A stretch of DNA of 64,000 nt from JAHBNG01 sp039028975 (GCA_039028975.1 JBCCHB010000021.1:1-64000), one strand, 5' to 3'. Counted from the first letter of the stretch, positions 52,550 to 62,898 are shown. The notes: generated from the letters alone by a model not told the origin. Translations and numbers: made by a program.

Positions 52550-53305
52550 ATGTTGAATCCTATCTTTCGCCTTGAAAACATCCAAAAAAGATACCAGACG
52601 CGTACGGTGCTGCAGATAGAGGCTCTGTCCATCCAACGAGGGGAAATCTTGGCCGTCATTGGGCCAAGCGGTTCGGGCAAGAGCACACTTTTACGGCTCC
52701 TAAACTTTCTGGAAGCCCCTACCCAGGGGACCATACGCTTTGAAAATGAATCTTACTCTGCATCTAGTCCTCCTCCGCTGCGGTTGCGACGCAGCATTAC
52801 AACGGTCTTTCAACGTCCGGCTCTGCTCAACCGAAGCGTCTATGAGAACGTCGCCTACGGGTTACGCTTGAGAGGCCTACAGATCCACAGAGGAAAACAT
52901 AGCCATGACGGCCAAGATAGAGTCATGCAAGCGCTGGCCCAGGTTGGCCTCACGTCACTGTCAGATCAGTCGGCGCGTACCCTCTCTGGTGGGGAGATGC
53001 AGCGAGTGGCGCTGGCCCGGGCTATGATTCTTGAATCCGATGTGCTGTTACTCGATGAACCAACGGCGAATTTGGATCCGCCAAACGTAGCCTTACTCGA
53101 GTCAATTGTTCAACAATATAACCAAATGCAAAAGCGGACAACGGTTCTGGTTACCCACAATATCTTCCAAGCTAGACGGCTGGCCCATAGGGTTGCCTTT
53201 CTGCTAGAGGGGCAGATCGTTGAAGTGGGTCCAACCGAACAGATCTTTACTGAGCCAACTCATCCAACAACGGAAGCATTTGTGAGTGGAGAGATGATTT
53301 ACTGA
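52550..53305 (+). CDS. tupC: Tungstate ABC transporter ATP-binding protein
   Basis: 251 residues from ATG 52550; an upstream TTG extension (52478) lacks homology. Walker A GPSGSGKSTLL, signature LSGGEMQRVALARAM, Walker B VLLLDEPTANLD, and an H-loop (VTHN). Its stop overlaps the tupA start by one base. Confidence 0.85.
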   Translation: MLNPIFRLENIQKRYQTRTVLQIEALSIQRGEILAVIGPSGSGKSTLLRLLNFLEAPTQGTIRFENESYSASSPPPLRLRRSITTVFQRPALLNRSVYENVAYGLRLRGLQIHRGKHSHDGQDRVMQALAQVGLTSLSDQSARTLSGGEMQRVALARAMILESDVLLLDEPTANLDPPNVALLESIVQQYNQMQKRTTVLVTHNIFQARRLAHRVAFLLEGQIVEVGPTEQIFTEPTHPTTEAFVSGEMIY

Positions 53306-54273
53306 TGAACTGGTTTGCCTTATTATTTGCATGGTTATACGAAGGCCGATTTACAAACCGGAATTTTCTACACCTCATACTTGAGAGACCAAACGCCAGA
53401 ATTCAAACGGGTTTGAGTTTAGTGGCTACGTTATCTGTCTTGTTTTTGGCAAGCTGTGTTGGCCTAGATGCCAAAATGTCCCAAGCAGCGGAAAATGAAA
53501 ATGCCCCCACGCTCATTCTGGCAACTACGACCAGCACCCAAGATTCAGGCTTGCTGGATGCAATATTACCCGCCTTTGAACGTGAACATGGTGTCACGGT
53601 TTCTGTAGTAGCTGTGGGGACAGGCCAAGCGCTCAAATTAGGTGAAGATGGCAATGCAGACGTTCTTCTGGTGCATGCTTGTGCTCGGGAAGAGGAGTTT
53701 GTGGAAGCAGGTCACGGCGTGCGGCGGCACCAAGTGATGTTCAATGATTTTGTCATTTTGGGACCGCCGGATGATCCTGCAGCTATTGAGGGAAGCCATG
53801 ATGCAAGCGAGGCACTCCAAGCCATAGCAACAGCCCAAACCACGTTCGTCTCCCGAGGAGACGACTCAGGCACCCACATTAAGGAAAAATTCCTTTGGAA
53901 AGCTGCAGGCGTTGAACCATCAGGGTCATGGTATCGGTCTACCGGTCAAGGAATGGGTGCCGTATTGACCATGTCCAATGAACTGCTTGCGTATACATTG
54001 AGCGATCGGTCTACCTACTTAAAGCGCACGGTACAGGGTATAGAGCTAACCATTGCCGTTGAGGGGGATGAGCGGCTCTTCAATCCCTACAGCGTCCTAA
54101 CAGTCAACCCAGAAAAAGGCGACCATATTCAAGCTGGTTTGGCCAACACATTTATTGATTGGTTACTCTCCGAGTCAATTCAAATGCAGATTGGTGACTA
54201 TGGAGTGGATGAGTTTGGGATGCCTCTTTTTGTGCCAACAGCAGCAGAACCAGTGTTGACGGAGTGTGATTGA
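53305..54273 (+). CDS. tupA: Tungstate-binding lipoprotein
   Basis: 322 residues. It has an unusually long N-terminal stretch (about 40 residues) before a hydrophobic signal and lipobox (LFLASC). The TupA signature ATTTSTQDSGLLD follows, with VVAVGTGQAL and SRGDDSGTH as ligand-binding loops. TupA proteins bind tungstate with very high affinity. Tungsten supply would serve tungsto- or molybdoenzymes not encoded in this window. Confidence 0.88.
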   Translation: MNWFALLFAWLYEGRFTNRNFLHLILERPNARIQTGLSLVATLSVLFLASCVGLDAKMSQAAENENAPTLILATTTSTQDSGLLDAILPAFEREHGVTVSVVAVGTGQALKLGEDGNADVLLVHACAREEEFVEAGHGVRRHQVMFNDFVILGPPDDPAAIEGSHDASEALQAIATAQTTFVSRGDDSGTHIKEKFLWKAAGVEPSGSWYRSTGQGMGAVLTMSNELLAYTLSDRSTYLKRTVQGIELTIAVEGDERLFNPYSVLTVNPEKGDHIQAGLANTFIDWLLSESIQMQIGDYGVDEFGMPLFVPTAAEPVLTECD

Positions 54274-54445
54274 ATGTATCTTCCTCTTCGATCAGATGAG
54301 TGAGTTTCTCCAGGGACGAAGGCCCTGTATCGGTTGTAGTGAGGTGCTGAATTAAATGACTGCGGTTCCGTTGGCTGCTGAATCCTTGACGAAGTATACT
54401 AAACATGTTTTTTGCTCCTACGCATGTGGAAAAAACGTCCTCAGG

Positions 54446-56893
54446 TCACCCTTTCAATCGTGCCATCTCTGGATCCACCTGCGGATCAGCCGAAACGACG
54501 GCACCAAAGCGGCGATCAAAATATTGGATCTCTACTTCAGTTCCCTGCTCAGCATAGTCAATAGGGAGATAGGCATATCCCACCATCTTCCCAATTGTAT
54601 AGCCGAAATCAGCGCTGGTTAGGTAGCCTAAGGTGGTACCGTTAGAAAAGACTGGTTCTTTGCCAAGGGCCATTGCATCGGGATCATCGGAGGTGAGGCA
54701 GCAGAGTTTTTTGGCAACACCTGACTCCTTGACTTTGAGCAAAGCATTTCGACCCAAGAAATCTCCTTTCTTCAAACGCACGGCCCAGCCTAGCCCAGCT
54801 TCGTAGGGGTTATAGTCGGTGGTCAGGTCCGAGCCAACGGCACGATAACCTTTCTCTACACGAAGGGAGTTAAAGGCCCCAGATCCCAAAGCAAAGATGC
54901 CGTGCTCCCTGCCCGCGGTCCAGAGTGAATCCCACAGGTTTAGACCATACTCACTGGGGCAGTAAATTTCCCAGCCTAATTCGCCAGCATAAGAGAGGCG
55001 GAAAGCCATCGCAGGAATGGGGCCAATATGGATCGGCTTAGCGGTAAAGTAGGGGAATGCTTCGTTGGAGACATCTTCCTCAGCTACTTGCTCTAGTACA
55101 GTCCGGGCTTTAGGGCCCCAAAGGGCAACGCCTGAATAGGTTGAGGTGATGTCATTGATCCTGACCGAGCCGTCGGTGGGTGCGTGCATTCGCAGCCAAG
55201 CTAAATCGGCAGGTCCTGTGCCGCCGCCGGTTAGGATCACAAAGCTATCTTCCCGTGAGCGGGTGATAGTCAAATCCGCTTTGATACCGCCAGTGACGTC
55301 ACATAGGGCCGTGTAGACGATCTTGCCAGCAGGTTTATTGATGTTGTTGGCGGCTATATAGTTTAAAAATTCAACCGCGCCAGGACCCGATACATCAAAC
55401 TTGGCAAAGTTGGCAATATTGTATAGACCTACCTTATCCCGCAACGCCAGATGCTCAGCTCCCTGAACACGAGACCAGTTCATAGACTCCCAACCCGTTC
55501 GGTGGGGAATCCGCTCATCGTACTCTTCCAGCAGACGGGCATTGGCCTCGTACCAGTGGGCCATCTCCCACCCACCAACCGAGTGAAAATGCCCTTCCTG
55601 CTCAACCAGCCGCTGATGAAAAGGGGCCACCCGCACGTTACGCAGCCTCTGAAACTGTTCAAGCGGATGGATGATGTCATAAACTTCTTGATATTGACGA
55701 TCCACCCAAGCGTACATCCAGCTTTTGGAGGTGGCGTGGGGTTGGAAACGCTTGCTCCAACCTTCGGCCATAGCAAATTCGCTGCTGCGGCTATCCATCC
55801 ATTCAGCCATAGTCTTGCCCACGCCACCAGCGTGAGTGACCCAGACACCCAAGCAGACGTTTAACCCAGGGATCTCGGTCTCGCCCATGATGGGTCCCAT
55901 GTCAGTTGAAAAGGCCATAAAGCCGTTGAACTGTCGGGTATATTTTTTGCCTTTAAGGGTCGGGAATAGCTCTTCTGCGGCCTTCTTGGCAACGACAAAA
56001 TCCTCGGGGGTAAATTCTCGCTCGGCTTTGGCACCTACGCAACTGCCTTCGAAGAGCATGGATTTATGGCGATAGTTGCCAATGCCGTAGCAGTCGCCAT
56101 GTTGGCGATAGTAGCCCGAGAAGTCTTGGTGGCGCAGAATAGGGTGCTTAACGAAGAGCTCTTTGTCCTCGGCCAGCTCTTCCAACGGTTCAGTGATTAC
56201 ATACTGATGTTCTACACCTAAAATGGGGAAGCGCAGCCCCAGCTTCTCTGGCAGCACAGAAGCCCAGACGTTGGTTGCGAGCAGCACATCCTCGGCCCGA
56301 ATGTTTCCCTCATTGGTAATCACGCCGACACACTTGCCATTCTCCATGAGGAAATTCTCAACGTTGACATTGCCGTAGAAGTCTGCACCACCGCTTGCGA
56401 TTGCTTTTTCCGCCAAGGCCGCGGCACAGCGCCATCCGCTTACGTCCGTGTCGGTCGGGACGTAGTAACCAGCTTTGATCACGTTCGGCTCCAGGATCGG
56501 TACCATGTCGGCCACTTCCTGGGGAGAAATAATGTGGGCATCCAATCCAAAGGAGGTGGCTGCGCCCTGCTTACGGTAGAGTTCGCGGACCCGCTCATCA
56601 GTGTAGGCCACTTCGATGCCGCCAACCTGATAGGCACACTGAAACCCCTCATAGACCAAGTCTTTATAGAGGTTGACCGAGTACATAGCACACTGTGTCA
56701 TAAACTTGGCGTAGTTGGTCTGGAAGATGAGTCCTGGCGCGTGAGAAGAGGAGCCACCAGTCTCGTAGAGCGGCCCTTTATCCACCACCACCACGTTATG
56801 CCAGCCAAGCTGGGTTAGATGATAGGCAATGCTACAGCCAACGATTCCCGCACCGACAATAACCAGCCGCGCATCTGTAGGAAGAGATATCAT
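54446..56893 (-). CDS. Dimethylglycine/sarcosine dehydrogenase-like flavoprotein 1
   Basis: 815 residues. FAD-binding VIVGAGIVGCSIAYHL, then GGSSSHAPGLIFQ whose His matches the covalent-FAD His of dimethylglycine dehydrogenase. The C-terminal half is an aminomethyltransferase (GcvT)-type folate domain (KFDVSGPGAVEFL, YAGELGWEIY, VEKGYRA). Such enzymes oxidise N-methyl groups, pass the one-carbon unit to tetrahydrofolate and electrons to ETF. The stop-start overlap with etfA (ATGA) supports exactly this electron route. Confidence 0.88.
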   Translation of the reverse strand: MISLPTDARLVIVGAGIVGCSIAYHLTQLGWHNVVVVDKGPLYETGGSSSHAPGLIFQTNYAKFMTQCAMYSVNLYKDLVYEGFQCAYQVGGIEVAYTDERVRELYRKQGAATSFGLDAHIISPQEVADMVPILEPNVIKAGYYVPTDTDVSGWRCAAALAEKAIASGGADFYGNVNVENFLMENGKCVGVITNEGNIRAEDVLLATNVWASVLPEKLGLRFPILGVEHQYVITEPLEELAEDKELFVKHPILRHQDFSGYYRQHGDCYGIGNYRHKSMLFEGSCVGAKAEREFTPEDFVVAKKAAEELFPTLKGKKYTRQFNGFMAFSTDMGPIMGETEIPGLNVCLGVWVTHAGGVGKTMAEWMDSRSSEFAMAEGWSKRFQPHATSKSWMYAWVDRQYQEVYDIIHPLEQFQRLRNVRVAPFHQRLVEQEGHFHSVGGWEMAHWYEANARLLEEYDERIPHRTGWESMNWSRVQGAEHLALRDKVGLYNIANFAKFDVSGPGAVEFLNYIAANNINKPAGKIVYTALCDVTGGIKADLTITRSREDSFVILTGGGTGPADLAWLRMHAPTDGSVRINDITSTYSGVALWGPKARTVLEQVAEEDVSNEAFPYFTAKPIHIGPIPAMAFRLSYAGELGWEIYCPSEYGLNLWDSLWTAGREHGIFALGSGAFNSLRVEKGYRAVGSDLTTDYNPYEAGLGWAVRLKKGDFLGRNALLKVKESGVAKKLCCLTSDDPDAMALGKEPVFSNGTTLGYLTSADFGYTIGKMVGYAYLPIDYAEQGTEVEIQYFDRRFGAVVSADPQVDPEMARLKG

Positions 56894-57867
56894 GAGTCTT
56901 GTAACTTGCGTACCTCATCAGTGATAGCTGGCAGTACCTGATGTAGATCGCCGATCACGGCGTAGTCTGCCTTGGAGATAATGGGGGCTTCTGGATCTGT
57001 ATTGATGACGAGAATCTGCTTGGCCCCTTTGCAGCCTGCATAGTGCTGAATGGCCCCAGAGATGCCCGCTGCGATGTATAGTTCGGGTGATACCCGTGCG
57101 CCCGTCTGCCCAACTTGATCAGCATGAGGGCGCCAGCCTTCATTGGTGACCGCACGAGAGCAGCCAACCGCGCCGCCAAGCAACCCAGCCAATTCGTCCA
57201 GAGTCTCGAATCCCTCTGTGCTGCCCACGCCGCGCCCGCCGCCGACCACAACATTGGCATCGGTTAAAGAGACCTTATCAGCTTCCGGTTGGACTCGGCT
57301 AGTGACGCGAACCCGAAGGTCTTTGTCTGCAATGGTTGGCGTTACTTCGTTGATGGTCAATTCGGCTGGGGAGTCTGCCTCTGTTGGCACAACAGCTAAA
57401 GGTGCAATCGAGAGCAGTTTGGTCGCGCCCTTGAGAAGCGCCTCTTCCAGCAGGCTACCACCCCAGCGCACTCGGGTGACCTGGTAACCATCCTGGCTTG
57501 GCTGAATTTCCGTACAGTTGGCCGCCATGGGTAAGTTATTCTGGGCAGCGAGGTGAGCCAAAATCTCGTTACCCCGTTCGCTGCCAGGTGCCAAAACGGC
57601 CGCGGGCGACTCGCTTTTCATTAGTTGACCAATGCTGCGTGCCCAGGCGGAGGGAGCGAAATCATCCAGTTGCTCATGCACAACCAGATGTATTTTGGTG
57701 ACACCATAAGCACCCAGAGAACTGGCAATCTCTCTTCCACTTTCGCCAATGACGATGGCCTCTACCTCGTCACCTAGGTCTGCCGCTAACCTTTGGGCCA
57801 AGGTCAGCATCTCAAGAGATTGCTCGTTTAACTTGCCCCGATCGTGATCAATGAATCCAAATATCAT
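56890..57867 (-). CDS. etfA: Electron transfer flavoprotein alpha subunit
   Basis: 325 residues. The C-terminal FAD domain shows VGGGRGVGS, GCSRAVTNEGW, QVGQTGARVSPELYIAAGISGA and NTDPEAPI, the standard ETF-alpha motifs. It forms a heterodimer with EtfB, taking electrons from dehydrogenases to the quinone pool. Gene order is etfB-etfA-dehydrogenase on the minus strand with 2-bp and overlapping junctions. Confidence 0.92.
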   Translation of the reverse strand: MIFGFIDHDRGKLNEQSLEMLTLAQRLAADLGDEVEAIVIGESGREIASSLGAYGVTKIHLVVHEQLDDFAPSAWARSIGQLMKSESPAAVLAPGSERGNEILAHLAAQNNLPMAANCTEIQPSQDGYQVTRVRWGGSLLEEALLKGATKLLSIAPLAVVPTEADSPAELTINEVTPTIADKDLRVRVTSRVQPEADKVSLTDANVVVGGGRGVGSTEGFETLDELAGLLGGAVGCSRAVTNEGWRPHADQVGQTGARVSPELYIAAGISGAIQHYAGCKGAKQILVINTDPEAPIISKADYAVIGDLHQVLPAITDEVRKLQDS

Positions 57868-57869
57868 GG

Positions 57870-58637
57870 TTATACCAGCCCCAACTCTTTCAAAATTTCA
57901 ACAACTTTGGGCGCGGCCTCGGTCCCTTTGCCTAAAATGACTGCTTCGTTTGCCTCTTCCACCGGTACCCTGAGCCTCACCTTCGCCAGCCCGTCCTCAA
58001 TAGGTTGGGGCGTGATGCGCTTGATTTCGGCCTTCTTGGCGCGCAGACGCCCGCGCATGGGTGGGTAGCGGGGCAGTGTAATGCCTTCTTTGGCTGTAAA
58101 GACGGCTGGTAGCTCCACTTCGAAGACTTCCCAACCACCACCAGCTTCCCGCTTGGCAATGGCTTTGTTGCCATCAATGGCTAAATCCTTGATGCCACTC
58201 ACGCAGGGAAGATCTAGGGACTCTGCCACGCGCACACCGATTTGATAGCCGCCAGAGTCAGCCGATTCATTGCCAAAGAGCAATATATCAAAACGATTGC
58301 CTTCGCTATTTCCCTGGGCCTGAATCGCTTCGACAATGGCATTGGCCGTGGCCATTGGACCCCAGTCGCTGCCATCAGTCTCCAGCAGAATCGCGTCGGT
58401 CATGCCCATGGCCATTGCGTAGCGCAACTGTTCCTCTGCCTCTTCAGAACCGAGGGTGAGCACCGTTGCATTACCGCCGTGCTCCTCAATCAACTGAATG
58501 GCCGCTTCGACGGCACACTCCTCATGGGGGCTGACGGCAAAGCCTAGGTGACGGGTGTTCAAATCTTGTTCGTCATCGGTTAATGTCATGCGTGCACCCG
58601 GTGCGGGGACGCGCTTGACGCATACGAGTATATTCAT
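57870..58637 (-). CDS. etfB: Electron transfer flavoprotein beta subunit
   Basis: 255 residues from ATG 58637, preceded by AAGGAG. MNILVCVKRVPAPG start, AVEAAIQLIEEHGG, the GNESADSGGYQIGVRVAE adenine-binding loop, and KEGITLPRYPPMRGRLRAKK, the recognition loop that docks with dehydrogenase partners. First gene of the etfBA-dehydrogenase operon. Confidence 0.92.
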   Translation of the reverse strand: MNILVCVKRVPAPGARMTLTDDEQDLNTRHLGFAVSPHEECAVEAAIQLIEEHGGNATVLTLGSEEAEEQLRYAMAMGMTDAILLETDGSDWGPMATANAIVEAIQAQGNSEGNRFDILLFGNESADSGGYQIGVRVAESLDLPCVSGIKDLAIDGNKAIAKREAGGGWEVFEVELPAVFTAKEGITLPRYPPMRGRLRAKKAEIKRITPQPIEDGLAKVRLRVPVEEANEAVILGKGTEAAPKVVEILKELGLV

Positions 58638-58659
58638 AGTTGCTCCTTGCTTATGAGCA

Positions 58660-58975
58660 CCCAAAGAGGTTTTCACTAAGACACACAGAGGAGGCACAGA
58701 GATTCACTGAGAAATTCAAGAGAGAATAGTAAGAGAGATTCTCTGTGGCTCGTTTTAGAGTGCGAATCGATACCAATTATCATACCTGTTAATGTATTGA
58801 TTGCGAGTGTCATGTTTTCCTCATTTCTAAATGAATTCAACGATAATGTCGATGACACTCTCCTCCTATTGCTCTAATCCTCCCTCCTCAGACCACTCAT
58901 CTCTAAAAGCTCAATAACCCTCCCAAAAACTCTGTGAATCTCCGTGCCTTCTCTGTGAAGCTCTGTGAAACTTCT
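58660..58975. repeat. Intergenic CACAGAG/CTCTGTG-rich repeat region
   Basis: Noncoding, with irregular iterations of CACAGAG on one side (58680-58745) and CTCTGTGAA on the other (58930-58972). The same kind of sequence fills 62640-62875. Arms in opposite sense could fold. Origin unknown; similar degenerate strings are common in intergenic regions of environmental bacteria. Confidence 0.5.
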
Positions 58976-61489
58976 TTATTGTTTCATTCTTACATCTCCT
59001 GGGTCAAATAGGGGCCTACTCCCCGCTACCGCGACCTTCACCGGATACTGCTCACCCAAGTACTCAACCAGTAAATCGGTTCCTTCCTTGGCATATTCCG
59101 GCGGTAGGTAAGCCATGAGCAAGTGCTTACCCACAGATGGACCAGAGCCTGCACTTGTCACATAAGAGCGGCGGCCCCTGGTATCTTCAATCGGTTGGCC
59201 ATTGCTGGTCAGAATGGGTTCGTTGCCCAACATATATCGTTTTTCGCCTGTCGATGAGGTATTGTCTTCGACGGTCAGCGTGCAGAGTATCGTAGACGGT
59301 TCTTCATTGCGGGCCTTCAAATAGGATTCTTTGCCAATAAAGTCCTGTTTCTTCACCTTGGGGCGAGCCAACCCCGCTTCGACCGGATTGTATTCAGACT
59401 CTAGCTCCATACCAAAGGCGCGATACCCCTTCTCAATGCGGGCTGTTGTGCCATAGACGCCAATGCCGACAGGTAAAATACCGTGCGGCTTCCCCGCCTC
59501 CCAAAGTAGATCCCAGAGGAAGGTTCCCTGCTCAAAGCTAGTATAAAGCTCCCAGCCCTGCTCGCCAACGTAGGAGATACGGAAGGCCAGCGCCATGATC
59601 TGTTCGATCTGGATGCCCTTGACCGAACCATAGGGGAAGCCCTCATGGGAAACATCATCTTCGGTGATCGATTCGAGAACCTTACGTGCATTTGGCCCCC
59701 AGAGACCGATAGTACACAGTCCCGAACTACGATCGGTCAGATGAACTGAGCCGTCTTGGGGCAGATGGTCGGTAAACCACTTCTCATCGATGTTGCCCGT
59801 CGCACCACCAGTGACGATGCGGAAGTAGTGTTCATGAAGCCGCATAATGGTCAAATCACCTTTGAAGCCGCCATGGGGGTTGAGAACCGGCGTATAGACG
59901 GAGCGACCCACCTTGACGTTCATCTGGTTAACAACCATCTTTTGCAGGAAGTCCAATGCGCCAGGACCACCGACGTCGAAAATGCTAAAGGCTGTCAGAT
60001 CGACTAGGCCGACTCGCTCGCGCATGGCCAGATGTTCCGCATTGATAATGGGCGACCACCAGCGCGAATCCCACTCGGCGGTACGGGGCATGACCTTGTC
60101 CCCATATTTATCGAGCAAGCCTTTGTTGGATTCATACCACTGAGGGCGCTCCCAGCCAGCCGTTTCAAAGTAGGTTGCGCCTAGTGCTTCGGTTCGCGAA
60201 TGAAAGGGACTGAGTCGCACATTGCGAGAAGACGCCCACTGTTCAGAAGGATGGATAATGCTATACATCTTGTTGAAAGACTCGGACGTGCGGGCAATGA
60301 TATGCGCTTTGGAGCTATTATGGTCATAGAAGCGAGCCACGTCTGAGGTTGTCACGTCCACTTCTGGTGCGCCGTCGGTCATCCATTCCGCCACCACGCG
60401 AGCAAAGCCGGGGCCTTCCTTAATCCAAATGGCGTTGGCTGACCAAAGGTTCTTCACCTCTGGCACCTCGCCGATGAGCGGTCCACCGTCGGGCGTCAGC
60501 GACATCAGTCCGTTGATGGCATAGCGGACACCCACATCAGGGCGATCCAAAATATCGGGCATCAGTTCGAGTGCGGTCTCTAAGCTCTCGTCAAAGTCCT
60601 CGTCGGTAAAAGGTAGTTCTGTGGGCGTCAATGATGCTTCCTCGTTGGACGGAATCTCGGCTGGCTCATGACGGATGTACTTGTGCATGTAGGAGCCGAT
60701 CTCTAGATCGTTGCCGTTCTGGCGCTCATACATGTTCATGTCCACGTCGCGAATCAGCGGGTACTCGATTCCACCGACGGTCCCTTCAAACATCTCAATC
60801 GGGCCAGCCGTGCAGAACTGATGCACAATCGGGGTCAAGGGGATTCGGGTGCCAGCCATCTTGGCCAGAATCGGTGCCCAAACGCCACAACAGATGATAA
60901 CGTATTCGGCTTCGATGGTGCCTTGATCCGTCTCGACCCCTTTGACTTGGCCATACTCAACAAGGATATCCGTCACTTCTACATTCGAATGAATACTTAG
61001 GGCATTTTTATCGATGGCGTACTGGCGCATCTGGGTACCTGCATCCAGCGGATCGACCACGCCCGCTCGTTCACTATAGAAGCCGCCTAGCACCAGGTCC
61101 GTATTGACAAAGGGTGCCTTCTCCTTAATCTGCTCCGGCGTCAGAATTTCGCCGTGCTCACCCCATGCCTTGGCCGATGTGACTCGGCGAGTGATCTCCT
61201 GCATCCGCTCCGGCGTACGCGCCAGTTCGATGCCGCCGACCATGGTGTAAGTATTCAGCTTGATGTAGGTTTCAATGCTGTCCTGGGTCAGCTTGGTCAT
61301 CTCTTTGGAGTGATCAACCGGGAAGATAAAGTTGGAGGCATGGCCGGTTGAACCGCCGGGGTTGGGCAACGGGCCTTTGTCGATCAGCACCATGTCTGTC
61401 CAGCCCTTTTCGGCTAAGTGGTAGACCATGCTATTGCCGACAATGCCAGCGCCGATCACGACGACTTTGGCTTTAGTTGGTAAGCTCAT
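58976..61489 (-). CDS. Dimethylglycine/sarcosine dehydrogenase-like flavoprotein 2
   Basis: 837 residues from ATG 61489 (GGAG 7 nt upstream; ATG 61501 is also in frame). FAD motif VVVIGAGIVGNSMVYHL, then GGSTGHASNFIFP with the His at the covalent-FAD position. The C-terminal folate-binding GcvT-type domain has FDVGGPGALDFLQ and YVGEQGWELY. Paralogue of the protein at 54446-56893, but more divergent and without its own ETF genes, so it probably shares EtfAB and acts on another N-methyl substrate. Confidence 0.86.
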   Translation of the reverse strand: MSLPTKAKVVVIGAGIVGNSMVYHLAEKGWTDMVLIDKGPLPNPGGSTGHASNFIFPVDHSKEMTKLTQDSIETYIKLNTYTMVGGIELARTPERMQEITRRVTSAKAWGEHGEILTPEQIKEKAPFVNTDLVLGGFYSERAGVVDPLDAGTQMRQYAIDKNALSIHSNVEVTDILVEYGQVKGVETDQGTIEAEYVIICCGVWAPILAKMAGTRIPLTPIVHQFCTAGPIEMFEGTVGGIEYPLIRDVDMNMYERQNGNDLEIGSYMHKYIRHEPAEIPSNEEASLTPTELPFTDEDFDESLETALELMPDILDRPDVGVRYAINGLMSLTPDGGPLIGEVPEVKNLWSANAIWIKEGPGFARVVAEWMTDGAPEVDVTTSDVARFYDHNSSKAHIIARTSESFNKMYSIIHPSEQWASSRNVRLSPFHSRTEALGATYFETAGWERPQWYESNKGLLDKYGDKVMPRTAEWDSRWWSPIINAEHLAMRERVGLVDLTAFSIFDVGGPGALDFLQKMVVNQMNVKVGRSVYTPVLNPHGGFKGDLTIMRLHEHYFRIVTGGATGNIDEKWFTDHLPQDGSVHLTDRSSGLCTIGLWGPNARKVLESITEDDVSHEGFPYGSVKGIQIEQIMALAFRISYVGEQGWELYTSFEQGTFLWDLLWEAGKPHGILPVGIGVYGTTARIEKGYRAFGMELESEYNPVEAGLARPKVKKQDFIGKESYLKARNEEPSTILCTLTVEDNTSSTGEKRYMLGNEPILTSNGQPIEDTRGRRSYVTSAGSGPSVGKHLLMAYLPPEYAKEGTDLLVEYLGEQYPVKVAVAGSRPLFDPGDVRMKQ

Positions 61490-61514
61490 TGATTTCTCCA
61501 TAAAAAATGATGTA

Positions 61515-62276
61515 TTATGACATGTTGAATATTGCCGCTATCTGGCTGCGGAACCACTCTGTCTGGGCTAATTCAGATTTTGACAGATTGTATGGCATGA
61601 GCATGCTGCGATCAATCTTAGATTTCAAGTCGAGATATGGATAAAACTCATCAAATTCCTGGCTCTCTGTTGATAATGCTATCTGCTCATCGCTTTCCTT
61701 AACCGCTAAATTATATTCATCGCGCTAATACGCGATAGCTATTTCGTGCTTGCTTCAGTCCTAGCAAAACGCGATTGTGGATAGCCTGATTCTGGATAGA
61801 CAGTTCGTTAATATACCATTCTGTGTCGAAGTCTGGTACGAGTTCTACAATATTTTTAGGGTGATAAAGGTAGCTTTCGATTGAGTAGTATTCCAGAATA
61901 TAGAGGTTTGGATACGTTACGCGAATATTCTGGATCTCTTGCACAGTCAAATAGTCACGATCCATTATTCCATAGTACTCTGGGTTATTCTTTGCCCGAA
62001 AATAGACATCATTTTTGTCTTTGGCAGGGACAAATATTTTTCGCTCCAATCCAAGTAATTGATAGAGTCCCACATCTTGATTCTCACAGAAGATGATATA
62101 TTTGTCTTGAAACAAAGCAGAAAGTATATCAATAGGCACAGCAATATCGACGTTTTCCCATTCCCATTTGCACCGACAAGAAGCACTAATTTTGGTGGAT
62201 TCTCCAAACCAGATAGATCTAGCGTTAGCTCAGTAAAGCGCTTGAAATTTTCGAGTTTTAGAGTCTTAATATACAT
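61515..62276 (-). pseudogene. Decayed OLD-like AAA ATPase/TOPRIM (DUF4435-type) gene
   Basis: The N-terminal piece (MYIKTLKLENFKRFTELTL, Walker A GANGNGKTS) breaks off near 62145. In another frame the C-terminal piece resumes (KYIIFCENQDVGLYQLLGL, YGIMDRDYLT), so a large central part is deleted. A second frameshift near 61720 leads to the tail ending QIAAIFNMS. Intact relatives are ATPase-nuclease proteins, several with antiphage activity. Confidence 0.6.
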
Positions 62277-62280
62277 GGTC

Positions 62281-62601
62281 TTACAGTTCGCTGCTTATAT
62301 TTGCTTCCAACTCATCCATTGTCTGCAAAAACGCCTTTTCCAGATCGATCTCATACTCGCGTGCTAGAGTCAAAACTGACCATAGACAGTCTGCTAATTC
62401 ATGCTGGAGTTTATCCCACACATCAGGGATATCTCGCACCCCATTCATGGCTTGGACCAGCTTCACCAGATCGCCTACATCGCCGACAAATCCCAAGGCA
62501 ATCTCTTCATCCGTCCACGTTCGTCCATAGCGTTGCTTTTCCATGGCGGCGTATTGCTGACGAATCTCATTGGCACGTTGAGTGAGTTGGGCAAATTCCA
62601 T
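62281..62601 (-). CDS. MazG-like nucleotide pyrophosphohydrolase
   Basis: 106 residues from ATG 62601. Helical, with GFVGDVGDLVKLV and a later ELADCLWSVLTLA, the acidic metal-binding pattern of the MazG/all-alpha NTP pyrophosphatase superfamily (one EExxE-type pair is altered to GDVGD). It would hydrolyse noncanonical or excess nucleotides. It ends 5 bp before the start of the decayed ATPase. Confidence 0.65.
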   Translation of the reverse strand: MEFAQLTQRANEIRQQYAAMEKQRYGRTWTDEEIALGFVGDVGDLVKLVQAMNGVRDIPDVWDKLQHELADCLWSVLTLAREYEIDLEKAFLQTMDELEANISSEL

Positions 62602-62639
62602 AAATATTGAGCCTTCGAGCTTAGCGCCCTTGAGAAAGA

Positions 62640-62875
62640 GAGGCTTTTCACAGAGATTCACTGAGCCAGAAAAAGAGGTTCACCGAGATTATGTTTACTC
62701 TTGCCTCTTCTCTGTGTTACGAAACGGTACAAACTGCGCCATGCGCGAAGATGTCGAGCATTTCACAGAGATTCACAGAGCCAAGATTGAGATTCTCAGA
62801 GTTTTTTCTCTTGTATCCTCTTCCTCAGTGTATCTCTGTGCCTCCTCAGTGTGCCTCTGTGAAATTTTGACTGTG
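62640..62875. repeat. Second CACAGAG/CTCTGTG-rich repeat region
   Basis: Noncoding. TTCACAGAGATTCACTGAG, then TTCACAGAGATTCACAGAG and later CTCTGTG copies. Matches the style of 58660-58975. No ORF supported. Confidence 0.5.
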
Positions 62876-62898
62876 GCATTATAACGATGTGATAGCTG

